Positions 55,246-64,000 of a DNA stretch of 64,000 bases are shown one piece after another. Origin of the DNA: CAZUCE01 sp964619265 (GTDB taxonomy: Bacteria; Planctomycetota; UBA1135; GCA-002686595); assembly GCA_964619265.1 (NCBI GenBank), contig CAZUCE010000004.1:213181-277180 (forward strand), in the 5' to 3' direction. Under the pieces are notes generated by a model, which worked only from the letters and a program-made list of their open reading frames with translations, searched no databases and had not been told where the DNA came from. The number at the start of each line of letters is the position of its first letter. The first letter of the stretch is position 1. The position numbers were made by a program, and so were the translations under genes.

Positions 55246-57354
55246 TCAAGACCAGCTTTCGGACTCTTCCTCGGGAGCCTCATCCGCATCCAAAGCGAGG
55301 AGATGTTTCGGTTCGAAGAAGCGGCCGAGCGCAAAGCGGACGGGCACCAGCAGAGCAATGAACAGGGGGAACAAGATGCCCCAAGCGCTCGACTTCACGA
55401 ACCAAAGAAGCCCGAGACACGCCGCTTGAATCAGGGTGAACAGATGGATCTTCCGGTTCGGCACCAGGCGAACAAAGTGAGCCCGCGGATAGAGCGCAGG
55501 GTCCGTAGCCCACAAGCTCAAACGCTCGAAGAACTGGTTCCCGCGCATGGACACGACACCCATGTAGAGGAACAGTCCGAACAGCACGGCCAGCGGAATG
55601 CGCTCGAGGAACGGTAGGAACAGAAGCGTCGCGCCGAGCAGGAGGTGGATGGCTACCGCCGTGACCCGGTTTTCCTTCACGCGCAGGATTCGCGTGCGAG
55701 TCCCGCCTTTTCCGTCGACCGTGTCCTCGGTCGTTGCGAGGCTTCGGAGGTGGTTGAGGGAGCGCACGGTCGCGGCCACCAGCCAGGGCAGGCCGAAGAT
55801 CGAGCAGACGCCAACGAGCACGCCGACGACGGCCAGGTCCAGGTGATACGACTCGCCCTTCTTGAGGTTGTTATCGGGGCTGTTGACGAGCCGCGCCGTG
55901 ATGTTCTGGTCGAGGAAGACCAGGACGGATGCCAGGAGCGCGGGGATGGAGCAGAGCCAAATGAGGCTTGCCGGCGCATCCAGAAACGAAATGAGCCAAG
56001 GGCGGCCGTTCGACGTTTGGAAGGTGGAGGGGGCGGGGAGCGGCTCCAAGGGGATCGTGCCCCGAGATAGGAACGCGATGACGCTCATCGCGAGAATGGC
56101 CAGGGTTGGACCGAAGTCCGCGAGGAACTCGCGGGCCACCGGGACCAACAGATGGCTCTTGCGCGCGCGGCTGAGCATCGACGCCACGTAGTAGGTGCCG
56201 AGGGCCAGCAGGAGCGACAAGAGGGCCACGTCGTACCCAATGGACTGGCCGTTGCCCGCGCGCTCGAAGATGTTCCAGAGCTTGTCGAGCGCTTCGTAGA
56301 TGAAGATGACCGAGATCAGCGCCGCGAAGATCTCATCGGTGAAGCGCGTGAAGTAGCGCATCAAGCAGCTCGCCTCGAACACGGACAGCAGGATGAGGAT
56401 GCCTGCCGTCCAGAGCCCGACCCACGTGTACGCGTGAAGGAAGTCGATTTCGTTCTTCGCGCAGTAGTCGTGGAGGATGCCCGTAAAAATGAGCATCGGT
56501 CCGGTACCGCCGAGGATGATCAGCGGTTGGCCCGCGAAAAGCGCGTACACAACCCCGCAGATTGCACTCGCCAGGATCATCTCGACCGCGCCGATGTTTC
56601 CCGCGGTCTCGCCGTACAGCAGACCACCGAAGATGATCGCGGGTGCGAGGCAGGCGAAAAAGAGGAAGAACACCGATCCGAGCGCTTGCCCGTTCAACCC
56701 GTCTCGGATATCCGAGCCGTAGTGGCGAGCACGGCGGCGGATGTCGTCGACGATGCCTCCGAAGGGTCTGCCCGAGAATCGCAAGCCCTCGGGCGTCGCT
56801 GCGTGCTTTTCGCTCGAGCCATCGCCATCGAATCGAGCTTCGATGGCCTTGCGGAGATCTTGGGCGCTGGCTGCCTGGAGGGCGAGGAAGCGGAATTCCT
56901 CGTCCGACATCAGTCGGGCGACGTTCGCGAGCGCGTCGAGGTGGTCCTCGGTCGCCCCTTCCGGTCCGAGCAGCAGAAAGACGAATCGAGTGGGCGCACC
57001 GTCGGGTGCTCCAGCATCGATTCCGCGCTTGAGCCGCGCGATCGCGATCATCGGCTGCGGAATGCCCTCGACGTAGGCGTGGGGGACCGCAACGGTTTGT
57101 CCGATCGCTGTCGTCGAGACTTTCTCCCGCTCGCGGAGCTTGTCGAGCGTGGGGGCCTCGAGGTCCTTCCCGATGGCTCCTTTGGCCACCAGTCCCGAGA
57201 CCATTCCCTCGAGAGCGTCTGTCAGGGTGCGGGCTTCCAGGTCGAGGAAGACGAGGTCCGCCTCGCAGGTTTGGATGAGCTGTTGGATGTTTGCGCTTCC
57301 GTTGTCTCGCTGGGGGGTGGCGGAGTCTCGCTGGGCGGCGGGCGCCCGAAGCAA
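55246..57354 (-). CDS. SLC4-type anion transporter fused to an N-terminal PTS EIIA domain
   Basis: 702 residues from a TTG at 57354; the true start may differ. Residues about 20-175 are a PTS EIIA type 2 (fructose/mannitol/Ntr) domain with an intact phosphorylatable-type His (TVAVPHAYVEG). A linker leads to a 12-to-14-helix membrane domain of the HCO3 cotransporter/band 3 family (LGSVFFLFFACLAPAIIFGGLLYGETAGNIGAVE, GPMLIFTG, TRFTDEIFAALISVIFIYEA, SMRGNQFFERL). Likely moves bicarbonate or another anion. A family 9 glycosyltransferase gene lies 115 bases upstream on the same strand. The gene is convergent with the RamB-like gene. Confidence 0.9.
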   Translation of the reverse strand: MLRAPAAQRDSATPQRDNGSANIQQLIQTCEADLVFLDLEARTLTDALEGMVSGLVAKGAIGKDLEAPTLDKLREREKVSTTAIGQTVAVPHAYVEGIPQPMIAIARLKRGIDAGAPDGAPTRFVFLLLGPEGATEDHLDALANVARLMSDEEFRFLALQAASAQDLRKAIEARFDGDGSSEKHAATPEGLRFSGRPFGGIVDDIRRRARHYGSDIRDGLNGQALGSVFFLFFACLAPAIIFGGLLYGETAGNIGAVEMILASAICGVVYALFAGQPLIILGGTGPMLIFTGILHDYCAKNEIDFLHAYTWVGLWTAGILILLSVFEASCLMRYFTRFTDEIFAALISVIFIYEALDKLWNIFERAGNGQSIGYDVALLSLLLALGTYYVASMLSRARKSHLLVPVAREFLADFGPTLAILAMSVIAFLSRGTIPLEPLPAPSTFQTSNGRPWLISFLDAPASLIWLCSIPALLASVLVFLDQNITARLVNSPDNNLKKGESYHLDLAVVGVLVGVCSIFGLPWLVAATVRSLNHLRSLATTEDTVDGKGGTRTRILRVKENRVTAVAIHLLLGATLLFLPFLERIPLAVLFGLFLYMGVVSMRGNQFFERLSLWATDPALYPRAHFVRLVPNRKIHLFTLIQAACLGLLWFVKSSAWGILFPLFIALLVPVRFALGRFFEPKHLLALDADEAPEEESESWS

Positions 57355-57468
57355 TCCAAGCCAGAGGTACGTGCTCCCATGGGGGCCAGACGGGGAGGAT
57401 ACAGACTCAGGCCCGGCTTTTCCGAATTCGAGCGATAGGACCCTGTGGGAGTCCGCTTTGGCACGGGA

Positions 57469-58527
57469 TTAAGGCTCCTTGAGGATTCTGAGGACCTGAT
57501 CGACGGTCAAGTCGGTCATGCACTGGTCCTTCGGCCCCTCCGCGGGGTTGCGCTTGCATAGCCGAGCACCGCAGGGGGAGCAGGGAAGCTCCGCACGCAG
57601 CACTCGGTGCTGGCTATTTGGCAACCACCAACCATAAGGACCGGTGCGCCGGGGGTTCGCTGGCCCGAACAGCGCGACGACCGGCAAGCCCACCGAGGCG
57701 GCCAGGTGCATCGGTCCGGTGTCGCAACCGACAAAGACGCGCGAGCGCCGTGCGAGCGAGATGAACTCTGGCAAGTTGGTTGCTCCGACCAAGTCGTGAA
57801 CTTGGGCTCCAGGAGGGATCACGGCGAGCGCGCGGTCGGCCAATTCGCGATCCCCCGGCCCGCCTGACAGACAAACCGGTCCGAGCTCGGTGAGCCGCGC
57901 CGCCAGCTGCCCAAATCGCTCGGCAGGCCAGCGGTTGGCGAGTTTGGTGGCGCCGAGCTGAACAAGAATTGGCGCGCCGCCCAGCTCGGCGACTCGCCGC
58001 TTCGCGTTCTGTTCGGCGGCGAGGTCGGTGGGCAATCGGTGAATCGCAGGCCCCGGCGCGCCGAGGTGCGCCGCGAACTCAAGATAGTGCTCGACCATGT
58101 GCGCCTCGGGATCGCGCGGTGCAATGCGTTCGCGGTGGAGGATCCAGGAGCCTTCCTTAGCCCGGCGGCGGTCGTAGCCGAGGGTTCGGGGCGCGCGGAC
58201 CGCACGGGCGAGCGCAGCGCTCTTGAGCATTCGCTGGAGGTCTACGACCAGGTCGTAGCGCTCGGCGCGCAGTTCAGCGACCAGTTCGCGAAAGCCGGCC
58301 AGTCCGCTAGCTCGGCGCCAAAGATGAGCCCGGTCCACGTCGGGATGTCCCTCCACCAAGGGGTGGGCGAGGTCGTGGACGGCCCAGCCCAGGTGGAGGT
58401 CCGGGCGGGCCGCCTTGAGAGCGCTGGCAAACACCAGAGCGTTCGCGACGTCGCCAATGGCGCCCAGGCGGACGACCAGGACGCGGCCAGGGGCCTTGGG
58501 GGGACCGGATTTCATGGTTCGGATCAT
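57469..58527 (-). CDS. family 9 glycosyltransferase (heptosyltransferase-like)
   Basis: 352 residues, ATG (a second Met four codons on is possible). GT9 fold: VLVVRLGAIGDV start, DLVVDLQRMLKS, QLGATKLANRWPAERF and the nucleotide-sugar motif VGCDTGPMHLAASVGLPVVALFGP. Family members add heptose to Kdo in LPS. The divergent neighbour is a Kdo hydroxylase, so an LPS-core role is likely. Donor and acceptor not provable from sequence. Confidence 0.88.
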   Translation of the reverse strand: MIRTMKSGPPKAPGRVLVVRLGAIGDVANALVFASALKAARPDLHLGWAVHDLAHPLVEGHPDVDRAHLWRRASGLAGFRELVAELRAERYDLVVDLQRMLKSAALARAVRAPRTLGYDRRRAKEGSWILHRERIAPRDPEAHMVEHYLEFAAHLGAPGPAIHRLPTDLAAEQNAKRRVAELGGAPILVQLGATKLANRWPAERFGQLAARLTELGPVCLSGGPGDRELADRALAVIPPGAQVHDLVGATNLPEFISLARRSRVFVGCDTGPMHLAASVGLPVVALFGPANPRRTGPYGWWLPNSQHRVLRAELPCSPCGARLCKRNPAEGPKDQCMTDLTVDQVLRILKEP

Positions 58528-58578
58528 GCCAGGAGACGGTCGCTTTCCAGCGCACCGGCCGGGACGTAGCCTCTAGGG

Positions 58579-59478
58579 ATGCCTGTTCGCCTGACCGATC
58601 TTGACGAGAGCGTCCCGCTCACCGACGGGGCCGAACGGTTGGAGCGTGGGGAGGTCCTGCGGCTTGCCCCCGGGTCCGTGCCTCTGCCGGACGAGGAGGA
58701 TCTTGAATTCCTCCGGAGCGAACTGCCCAAGCATTTGGCATCCCGCAAGAACATCAGCTATTTGCCGACCGGAGATTACTTGTCTGGCCTTGACGCCGAC
58801 GACGAGACGCGAGGCCGGGTTCGGTCGATCCTGGCGGACCGGGATCAAGCGGCGCGCACCGTGCTCGGACGGTTGTTGCCGGATTACGCCAAGGACTGGC
58901 GAATCGGAAAGGTCAACTTTCGACCCTTGGAAGAACGCGGACGTGAGCTCGTGCGCCATTCCAGCAACGAGCTTCTGCACGTGGACGCCTATGCATCCGG
59001 TGCGACCCACGGCGACCGCGTGCTGAGATTCTTCACCAACGTGCATCCGACCGAGTCGCGGGTCTGGCTCTCGGCTGGAACTTTCGCCGATTTGTACCCG
59101 CTCTTTTCCGAGAAGATCGCGCGCGGCAAGACGGCCTCGAATCTGCGGCCAGGCTTGCTCGATCGTGCGTGGAGCGGGACCCTGCGCGGGCTTTCGGGGT
59201 TGGGCCTCTCGCGCGCGGAATTGGCCGATTCATCGCCCTACGATCGCGCGATGAAGCGCTTTCACGACGTGCTCAAAGATGACGAGGAGTTTCAAGAAGA
59301 CCCTCCGGCGCGGCTCGCGCTCGAATTCCCGCCGTTCAGCAGTTGGATCGTGATGACCGACGTGGTGAGCCACGCTGTCGTTTCTGGCCGGCACGCGCTG
59401 GTGAACACGTACTACGTGAAGCGGGCGCGAGAGCGCTGTCCTGAGATCTCCCCTTGGTCCTTGCTCGCCAGCTCCTGA
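58579..59478 (+). CDS. Kdo hydroxylase family protein (KdoO-like)
   Basis: 299 residues, ATG 51 bases from the divergent glycosyltransferase. Fe(II)/2-oxoglutarate-type motif HVDAYAS...GDRVLRFFTNVHP (H-x-D with RFFxN following), plus KVNFRPLEERGRE and the C-terminal FPPFSSWIVMTDVVSHAVVSG with its distal His. This layout fits KdoO, which hydroxylates Kdo in the LPS core to Ko. No signal peptide; acts on the cytosolic side. Supports an LPS-bearing cell. Confidence 0.8.
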   Translation: MPVRLTDLDESVPLTDGAERLERGEVLRLAPGSVPLPDEEDLEFLRSELPKHLASRKNISYLPTGDYLSGLDADDETRGRVRSILADRDQAARTVLGRLLPDYAKDWRIGKVNFRPLEERGRELVRHSSNELLHVDAYASGATHGDRVLRFFTNVHPTESRVWLSAGTFADLYPLFSEKIARGKTASNLRPGLLDRAWSGTLRGLSGLGLSRAELADSSPYDRAMKRFHDVLKDDEEFQEDPPARLALEFPPFSSWIVMTDVVSHAVVSGRHALVNTYYVKRARERCPEISPWSLLASS

Positions 59479-59573
59479 GGGAATTTCAGACCCGCGCGTT
59501 TTCGTGCCCACCGGTCTGGGCTCGCGCGTCTCCCCAGCAACCCGGGGTGCGCTTTCCACGGGGCTGCCCGACT

Positions 59574-59624
59574 GGATGGCCCCAGCCGATGGGATGGCCC
59601 CAGTCGGTGGGACCTGCGTTTTTT
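59574..59624 (+). repeat. tandem 19-base repeat with weak terminator features
   Basis: Two adjacent near-copies of GGATGGCCCCAGYCGRTGG (59574-59592 and 59592-59610, sharing a base), followed by TTTTTT at 59619-59624. Parts of the two copies (CCCA-CCGA/TCGGTGGG, one bulged G) could pair as a stem, so it may terminate the Kdo hydroxylase transcript. No other gene in the 232-base gap. Confidence 0.4.
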
Positions 59625-59710
59625 CGAGGAAAAGTCTTCAGCTTTGGTTCTGGGCAGCGCGATGACCAGAGGAACTCTCGCTCTCTCCGGATCGCCCGGA
59701 GGCCCCCCCC

Positions 59711-61696
59711 ATGCGTATTGGACTCCACATTGCTTTCACAACCCTGACGGCCGTCACGGGTGGGCTGATCGTCAGTGGAGCCCTGTGGAACGCCTATGGT
59801 GAGTTCCAAGCGGCAACGGAGTCCGCCAGTCACCGCAACCAGACGCTGCGAGATTTTCAGCACCTCGAGGACCTCGCCCAAGCGATGGTGTCGGGGGCTG
59901 AAACTTACGAGGAAATATCGCCTCTTGGGGATCATCTGCAGCGTGAGCGGATCTGCTCGCAGATCCAGGACCTCGGCCAGCTCAACCGAGCGTTCCTCGG
60001 GAACCTTCAGGCGACCGGGATGGAGAGTCAGGAATGGCAAGCCATGACCGACGCAAAGCAGATCCAGGAGGCCCTGGATCGGCTGGTGCGTCAGGCGATC
60101 CATCGGGCCAGTCCTTCGGCCGATGTTGAATTGTCCGCCAAACTCCGCCTACTGAGCAGCGATTACCATCAGTTGATCGAGCGGGCCTTGCCCCGCGCGA
60201 CCGAGCTTGTGGCGAGTCACGCAACCGAATCGGGGGAGCGTCGCAACCAGCTGAATATCAAGCAGCGTGCCTACGTTGCGGCGTACCTGATTGCCGTGTT
60301 GGGTCTGTGGTTGTGGAGTTCGAGGCGATTGGTCATTCCCATTGGGCGACTTAGCGCTGCCGCGCTTCGCGCGCGCAACGAAGGCGGGACGATTCAGTGC
60401 GCCGAATCTGGGCTCGAGGAAGTTCGGGAACTCTCCCAGAGCATCGAAGTCTTCGCAGCTGAGATCGAAGGAGCTCGGAAGAACCTCGAGCGCAAAGTCG
60501 AAGAGCGCACGCTCGAGCTAGGGCGTGCGAACCGCGCCAAGTCGGAGTTCTTGGCCCACATCAGCCACGAACTGCGGACGCCGATGGGGGCGATTCTAGG
60601 ATTCAGTGAACTGCTCAAGGACGACGACCTCGACACCTCGACGGCCCACGAGTACCACAGCAACATTCACTCGAACGCGCAGCACCTTCTTTCGTTGCTG
60701 AACGATCTGCTGGACCTTTCGAAGATCGAAGCCGGGCAGATGACCACCGAGAGCCTGGCTTTCAATCCCGGTGAGATTGCGCGCCAAATCACTTCCTTGC
60801 TTGCTGCGCGCGCCGCCGAGCGGGGCGTTGAGTTGCAGCTCGAGTTGGACGACGATCTGCCCAAGCGGATCGTCTCCGACCCGACCCGCTTCCGCCAGAT
60901 CCTCATCAACTTGGCGGGGAACGCGATCAAGTTCACCGAAGCGGGCTCGGTGAAGGTCCACTTGCGGCACACCGAAGACGAAGGCGATCCGATGCTCTCG
61001 GTGGAAGTTCGCGATACCGGCATCGGAATCCCCAAAGACAAGCTCGAGGCGATCTTCGAGTCCTTTTCACAGGCCGACAGCTCGACCACTCGGCGGTTCG
61101 GGGGTACGGGGCTGGGTCTGGCCATTTCACGTCACCTGGCCCAACTGCTCGGCGGCAGCTTGGAAGTTTCGAGCGAGGTCGGGGTGGGGAGCTGCTTCAC
61201 CCTGAAGGTGCGCGGGCCCATCGATCGGAGAGACGTGGACGAGAGAAGTGACCTCGGACCCGAACCGGCCGAAGAGCAGAGCTTCTGCGGGCGCGTGCTG
61301 GTCGTCGATGACGTTCCGCTCAATCGCAAGTTGCTCATGATTCAGCTGGGCAAGCTAGGCATCGAAGTCGAAGAGGCCCAGAATGGTCGTGAGGCCAACG
61401 ACCTGATCTATGCCAAGGTCGAGGAGGGCCTGCCGTTCGACTTAGTTTTGATGGACATGCAGATGCCCGTCTTGGATGGCTATGAGGCTGTCGCTGAACT
61501 TCGGGCCCGTGACTACCCCGGCAGCGTGCTGGCCTTGACCGCTCACGCGATGGCCGGCGACCGCGAGCGCTGCTTGGCGGCCGGTTGCGATGGATACCTC
61601 ACCAAGCCGGTCGAGCGCCGCGCGCTCCTTCAGGCTCTACGCCGGCACCTTCCCAAAGAAGGCAGCGTCACGAGAGAGCGACGCCGAGCAGCTTGA
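59711..61696 (+). CDS. membrane hybrid histidine kinase with one receiver
   Basis: 661 residues, ATG. Transmembrane helices at about 5-25 and 188-205 flank a helical periplasmic sensor rich in Gln and Leu; then HAMP-like coil, HisKA (SEFLAHISHELRTPMGAILG), HATPase (RQILINLAGNAIKFTE, DTGIGI, RRFGGTGLGLAIS) and a C-terminal receiver (VLVVDD, LVLMDMQMPVLDG, YLTKPV). Acceptor His and Asp are present. Target unknown; no response regulator is adjacent. Confidence 0.9.
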   Translation: MRIGLHIAFTTLTAVTGGLIVSGALWNAYGEFQAATESASHRNQTLRDFQHLEDLAQAMVSGAETYEEISPLGDHLQRERICSQIQDLGQLNRAFLGNLQATGMESQEWQAMTDAKQIQEALDRLVRQAIHRASPSADVELSAKLRLLSSDYHQLIERALPRATELVASHATESGERRNQLNIKQRAYVAAYLIAVLGLWLWSSRRLVIPIGRLSAAALRARNEGGTIQCAESGLEEVRELSQSIEVFAAEIEGARKNLERKVEERTLELGRANRAKSEFLAHISHELRTPMGAILGFSELLKDDDLDTSTAHEYHSNIHSNAQHLLSLLNDLLDLSKIEAGQMTTESLAFNPGEIARQITSLLAARAAERGVELQLELDDDLPKRIVSDPTRFRQILINLAGNAIKFTEAGSVKVHLRHTEDEGDPMLSVEVRDTGIGIPKDKLEAIFESFSQADSSTTRRFGGTGLGLAISRHLAQLLGGSLEVSSEVGVGSCFTLKVRGPIDRRDVDERSDLGPEPAEEQSFCGRVLVVDDVPLNRKLLMIQLGKLGIEVEEAQNGREANDLIYAKVEEGLPFDLVLMDMQMPVLDGYEAVAELRARDYPGSVLALTAHAMAGDRERCLAAGCDGYLTKPVERRALLQALRRHLPKEGSVTRERRRAA

Positions 61697-61708
61697 GCGC
61701 TGCTTGAA

Positions 61709-62830
61709 CTAGCGGACAGCTTCGTGGAAGCGGCGAAAGAGGTGCGCTGAGTCCAACGGCCCGGGGGCGGCCTCGGGGTGATATTGCACGGTACTCACGC
61801 GGGCCTTTTCATGCCGGATGCCTTCGACCGTATGGTCGTTGAGGTTGACGTGTGTCAGCTCGACGCCCTTTGGAAGCGTGTCATTCACAACGGCGAAGGA
61901 GTGGTTTTGGCTAGTGATCTCGACGCGGCCGGTTGAGATGTCGCGCACCGGATGATTCGCACCGTGGTGGCCGAACGGCATCTTTTCGGTCTTCGCGCCG
62001 AGCACGATGGAGAGGATCTGATGGCCAAGGCAAATGCCGAACACCGGTAGCTTGGAAACCAGGTCGGAGACGGCGGCGATGCCCTTGTGGACGGCAGCGG
62101 GATCACCGGGGCCGTTCGACAGGAAGACCGCTTGGGGGTCGAGCCCAAGCACATCGCTCGCCGGCGTGCCGGCCGGAACGACCGTGACCTCGAACCCCGC
62201 ATGCACCAAGCTGCGAAGAATGTTGCGTTTGATGCCGAAGTCGTAGGCGACCAGACGGGTGCGGTCCCCGCGGTGGCCCGGAATCTCGTTTGGGTAGGAC
62301 TCCGGATAGCCCTCGTTCCACGTATAGACCTCAGGTGTCGAAACGACGCTCGCCAGATCCCGGCCATCGGTGGAAGGCGCCTGCTTGGCCTTGGCGACCA
62401 GCGAAGCCTCGCCGTGATCGACGGTCGACACGATGCAGCGCACGCAGCCTTGCTCGCGCACCAATTTGGTCAGGCGGCGCGTGTCGATGCCGTCGATGGC
62501 GATAATTCCCTCGGAAGCCAGCCACTCGGGCAGCGAGCGGGTGGCTCGATGGTTCGAGTAGATCGAAGACATCTCGCGCATCACGAACGCCTCGGGCCAG
62601 GCGCGCGCGCTCTCCGCGTCTTCCTCCGCGATCCCGTAGTTGCCGATCAGGGGGTAAGTCATCATCACGACCTGCCCTGCATACGACGGATCGGTGAGGA
62701 TCTCGTGGTAGCCGCTCATCCCCGTGTGGAATACGAGGTCTCCGGCGCGTTCGCCGTCGCCTCCGACGGCGCGTCCGCGCATCACGAGTCCTGTCTCGAG
62801 GGCCAAGGTTGCCGGTCGATCTGCGCTCAT
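61709..62830 (-). CDS. carA: carbamoyl-phosphate synthase small subunit
   Basis: 373 residues, ATG. Glutamine amidotransferase subunit supplying ammonia to CarB for carbamoyl phosphate, used in pyrimidine and arginine synthesis. N-terminal small-chain domain (ALETGLVMRGRAVG, FHTGMSGYHEILTDPSYAGQ) and class I glutaminase with FGICLGHQILSIVLGA (Cys nucleophile), SFAVVNDTLP, and the YHPEAAPGPLDS end with the catalytic His and Glu. carB is not adjacent. tsaD lies 115 bases upstream on the same strand. Confidence 0.97.
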   Translation of the reverse strand: MSADRPATLALETGLVMRGRAVGGDGERAGDLVFHTGMSGYHEILTDPSYAGQVVMMTYPLIGNYGIAEEDAESARAWPEAFVMREMSSIYSNHRATRSLPEWLASEGIIAIDGIDTRRLTKLVREQGCVRCIVSTVDHGEASLVAKAKQAPSTDGRDLASVVSTPEVYTWNEGYPESYPNEIPGHRGDRTRLVAYDFGIKRNILRSLVHAGFEVTVVPAGTPASDVLGLDPQAVFLSNGPGDPAAVHKGIAAVSDLVSKLPVFGICLGHQILSIVLGAKTEKMPFGHHGANHPVRDISTGRVEITSQNHSFAVVNDTLPKGVELTHVNLNDHTVEGIRHEKARVSTVQYHPEAAPGPLDSAHLFRRFHEAVR

Positions 62831-62945
62831 GAAGGCAAGAGCCTAACGGGGGGGTCGCGATTTGGCCCGCCCCGTGGCGGGTGATTTGTGGAGCTCCGGG
62901 GGCGGAGTCCCCGCTATACGGGGCGATGGTCCTTGGGAACGCCCA

Positions 62946-63956
62946 TCACCGGGGGCTGGCGTCGAGGTCGAGCCCGGCCCGGTGACCCTCGCGCAGGTGG
63001 TGGTAGCCAAGTCCCGCGATCATGACGGCGTTGTCGGTGCAGAACGCTGGGCTTGGGAAATCGACCTGCCGGCCCTCCTTCGCAGCGCGTTCGGTCAAGC
63101 GCTCGCGCAGGAGCTGATTGCAGGCTACTCCGCCGGCGGCCAGGATCCGGTCGAGCCCCTGCTCGCGGGCGACGCGTAGAGTTGGCTCCACCAGGGCGTC
63201 CACCGCGGCAGCTTGGAAGCTGGCGGCCACGTCGGCCCGATTCGGGATGTCGGCCACGGCGGGGGTTGGCGCCTTGGGGTTGCCGCCGCGCAAGTGATAA
63301 AGCACCGCCGTTTTCAGCCCGCTGAACGAGAACAGTGCGCGATCCGGCTTGTTGCGATAGCGCGGGAATGCGATCGCAGCCGGGTCGCCCTCCAGGGCTA
63401 GCTTGGAGATCTGCGGTCCACCCGGGTAGCCGGTGCCAAGCAGCGCCGAGACCTTGTCGAACGCCTCGCCGGCTGCGTCGTCGCGGGTGCTTCCGAGGCG
63501 CTGGAGCGTGCGTGGGTTGTCGGCTCGGTACAGAGCGGTGTGTCCGCCGGAGACGACCAGGACGAGACACGGATAGGGCGCCTCGTCGAGCTCCATGACC
63601 GCCGAGTAGGCGTGGGCCTCGATGTGGTGGACGTCCACCAGCGGTAGCCCGGTTCGCCAGGCGAGCCCCTTGGCGATGGAGACGCCGACCAGCAGCGAGC
63701 CCAGCAGGCCAGGACGGGCGGTCACGGCGATGCCATCCAGGTCGGTCCACCCAACGCCGGCTTCGCTCAAGGCCTGCTCCACAACGCGATTTGCGGCCAC
63801 CAGGTGGGAACGGCTTGCGATTTCGGGCACGACCCCGCCAAAGCGGGCGTGTTCGTCCGCCTGGCTGGCCACGACCGAGGAGCGCACCGTCCGGCCGTCT
63901 TCGACGACGGCGGCCGCGGTGTCGTCGCAGGAACTCTCGATGCCAAGCAGGAGCAT
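62946..63956 (-). CDS. tsaD: tRNA N6-adenosine threonylcarbamoyltransferase TsaD
   Basis: 336 residues, ATG. LLLGIESSCDDTAAAVVE start, the metal-binding HHIEAHAYS motif, VVSGGHTALYR, GEAFDKVSALLG, SFSGLKTAVLYHL and the AAGGVACNQLLRERL and DNAVMIAGLGYH end all match TsaD/Gcp. Transfers threonylcarbamoyl to A37 of tRNAs reading ANN codons, with TsaB, TsaC and TsaE. Essential in most bacteria. Lies about 45 bases from the right edge of the window. Confidence 0.97.
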   Translation of the reverse strand: MLLLGIESSCDDTAAAVVEDGRTVRSSVVASQADEHARFGGVVPEIASRSHLVAANRVVEQALSEAGVGWTDLDGIAVTARPGLLGSLLVGVSIAKGLAWRTGLPLVDVHHIEAHAYSAVMELDEAPYPCLVLVVSGGHTALYRADNPRTLQRLGSTRDDAAGEAFDKVSALLGTGYPGGPQISKLALEGDPAAIAFPRYRNKPDRALFSFSGLKTAVLYHLRGGNPKAPTPAVADIPNRADVAASFQAAAVDALVEPTLRVAREQGLDRILAAGGVACNQLLRERLTERAAKEGRQVDFPSPAFCTDNAVMIAGLGYHHLREGHRAGLDLDASPR

Positions 63957-64000
63957 GGGGGGGATGGAGCCGAGGACCGAAGGGAGGGGCGGGTTAGCCC

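Overview
High-GC (roughly two-thirds G+C) bacterial chromosome with dense gene packing, many stop/start overlaps (ATGA, GTGA, TTGA, TAATG) and weak or absent Shine-Dalgarno sites. No tRNA, rRNA, CRISPR array, phage or insertion-sequence gene was seen. Gene content points to a Gram-negative, LPS-bearing organism, most likely a member of the Planctomycetota: an FG-GAP/ASPIC lipoprotein, a secreted PQQ-type sugar dehydrogenase carrying a C-terminal beta-rich domain that I associate with planctomycete secreted proteins, sulfatase-like lipoproteins, Kdo hydroxylase and many hybrid histidine kinases. The phylum is an inference; no marker gene settles it.

Layout. 1-7.95 kb: the 5' part of a THUMP-like methyltransferase, a degenerate NtrC-type regulator, a coupled YfiR-like/hybrid-kinase pair and a TAXI-type binding protein. 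8-18 kb: a large membrane protein, a kinase-like/receiver-like protein, WecE-type aminotransferase, acyltransferase 3, and a hybrid PAS-GAF kinase coupled to a membrane-anchored beta-sandwich protein. 18-23.3 kb: exported KatG, an HD hydrolase, DAHP synthase and TpiA. 23.3-28 kb: a 206-bp near-perfect cruciform-type inverted repeat, then a B12-type radical SAM enzyme with a C-terminal PqqD-like domain, translationally coupled to a 56-residue peptide gene (the best candidate here for an undescribed system: a RiPP-like pair), followed by an ASPIC lipoprotein. 28-33.5 kb: secG, pyrE, yicC, gmk, split coaC and coaB, a ROK protein and a CPXCG zinc-ribbon protein. 33.5-38.8 kb: ftsK and, overlapping it by 4 bases, a second FtsK-like membrane protein with an acidic linker and a gamma-like winged helix but no motor.

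38.9-47.3 kb: PQQ sugar dehydrogenase, then a tightly packed run rimO-pgsA-pgpA-SpoIIE phosphatase-mazG-priA. 47.4-50.4 kb: sulfatase-like lipoprotein and two small lipoproteins. 50.6-55.2 kb: glyoxylate shunt aceB-aceA with a divergent RamB/PrpR-like regulator. 55.2-59.5 kb: SLC4-type anion transporter fused to a PTS EIIA domain, a family 9 glycosyltransferase and a divergent Kdo hydroxylase. 59.7-64 kb: hybrid kinase, carA and tsaD.

Common themes are signalling (five kinase or receiver proteins plus a SpoIIE phosphatase), envelope and LPS construction, and housekeeping metabolism. Start codons were chosen from signal peptides, overlaps, family alignment and, where present, ribosome binding sites; several remain uncertain and are flagged.
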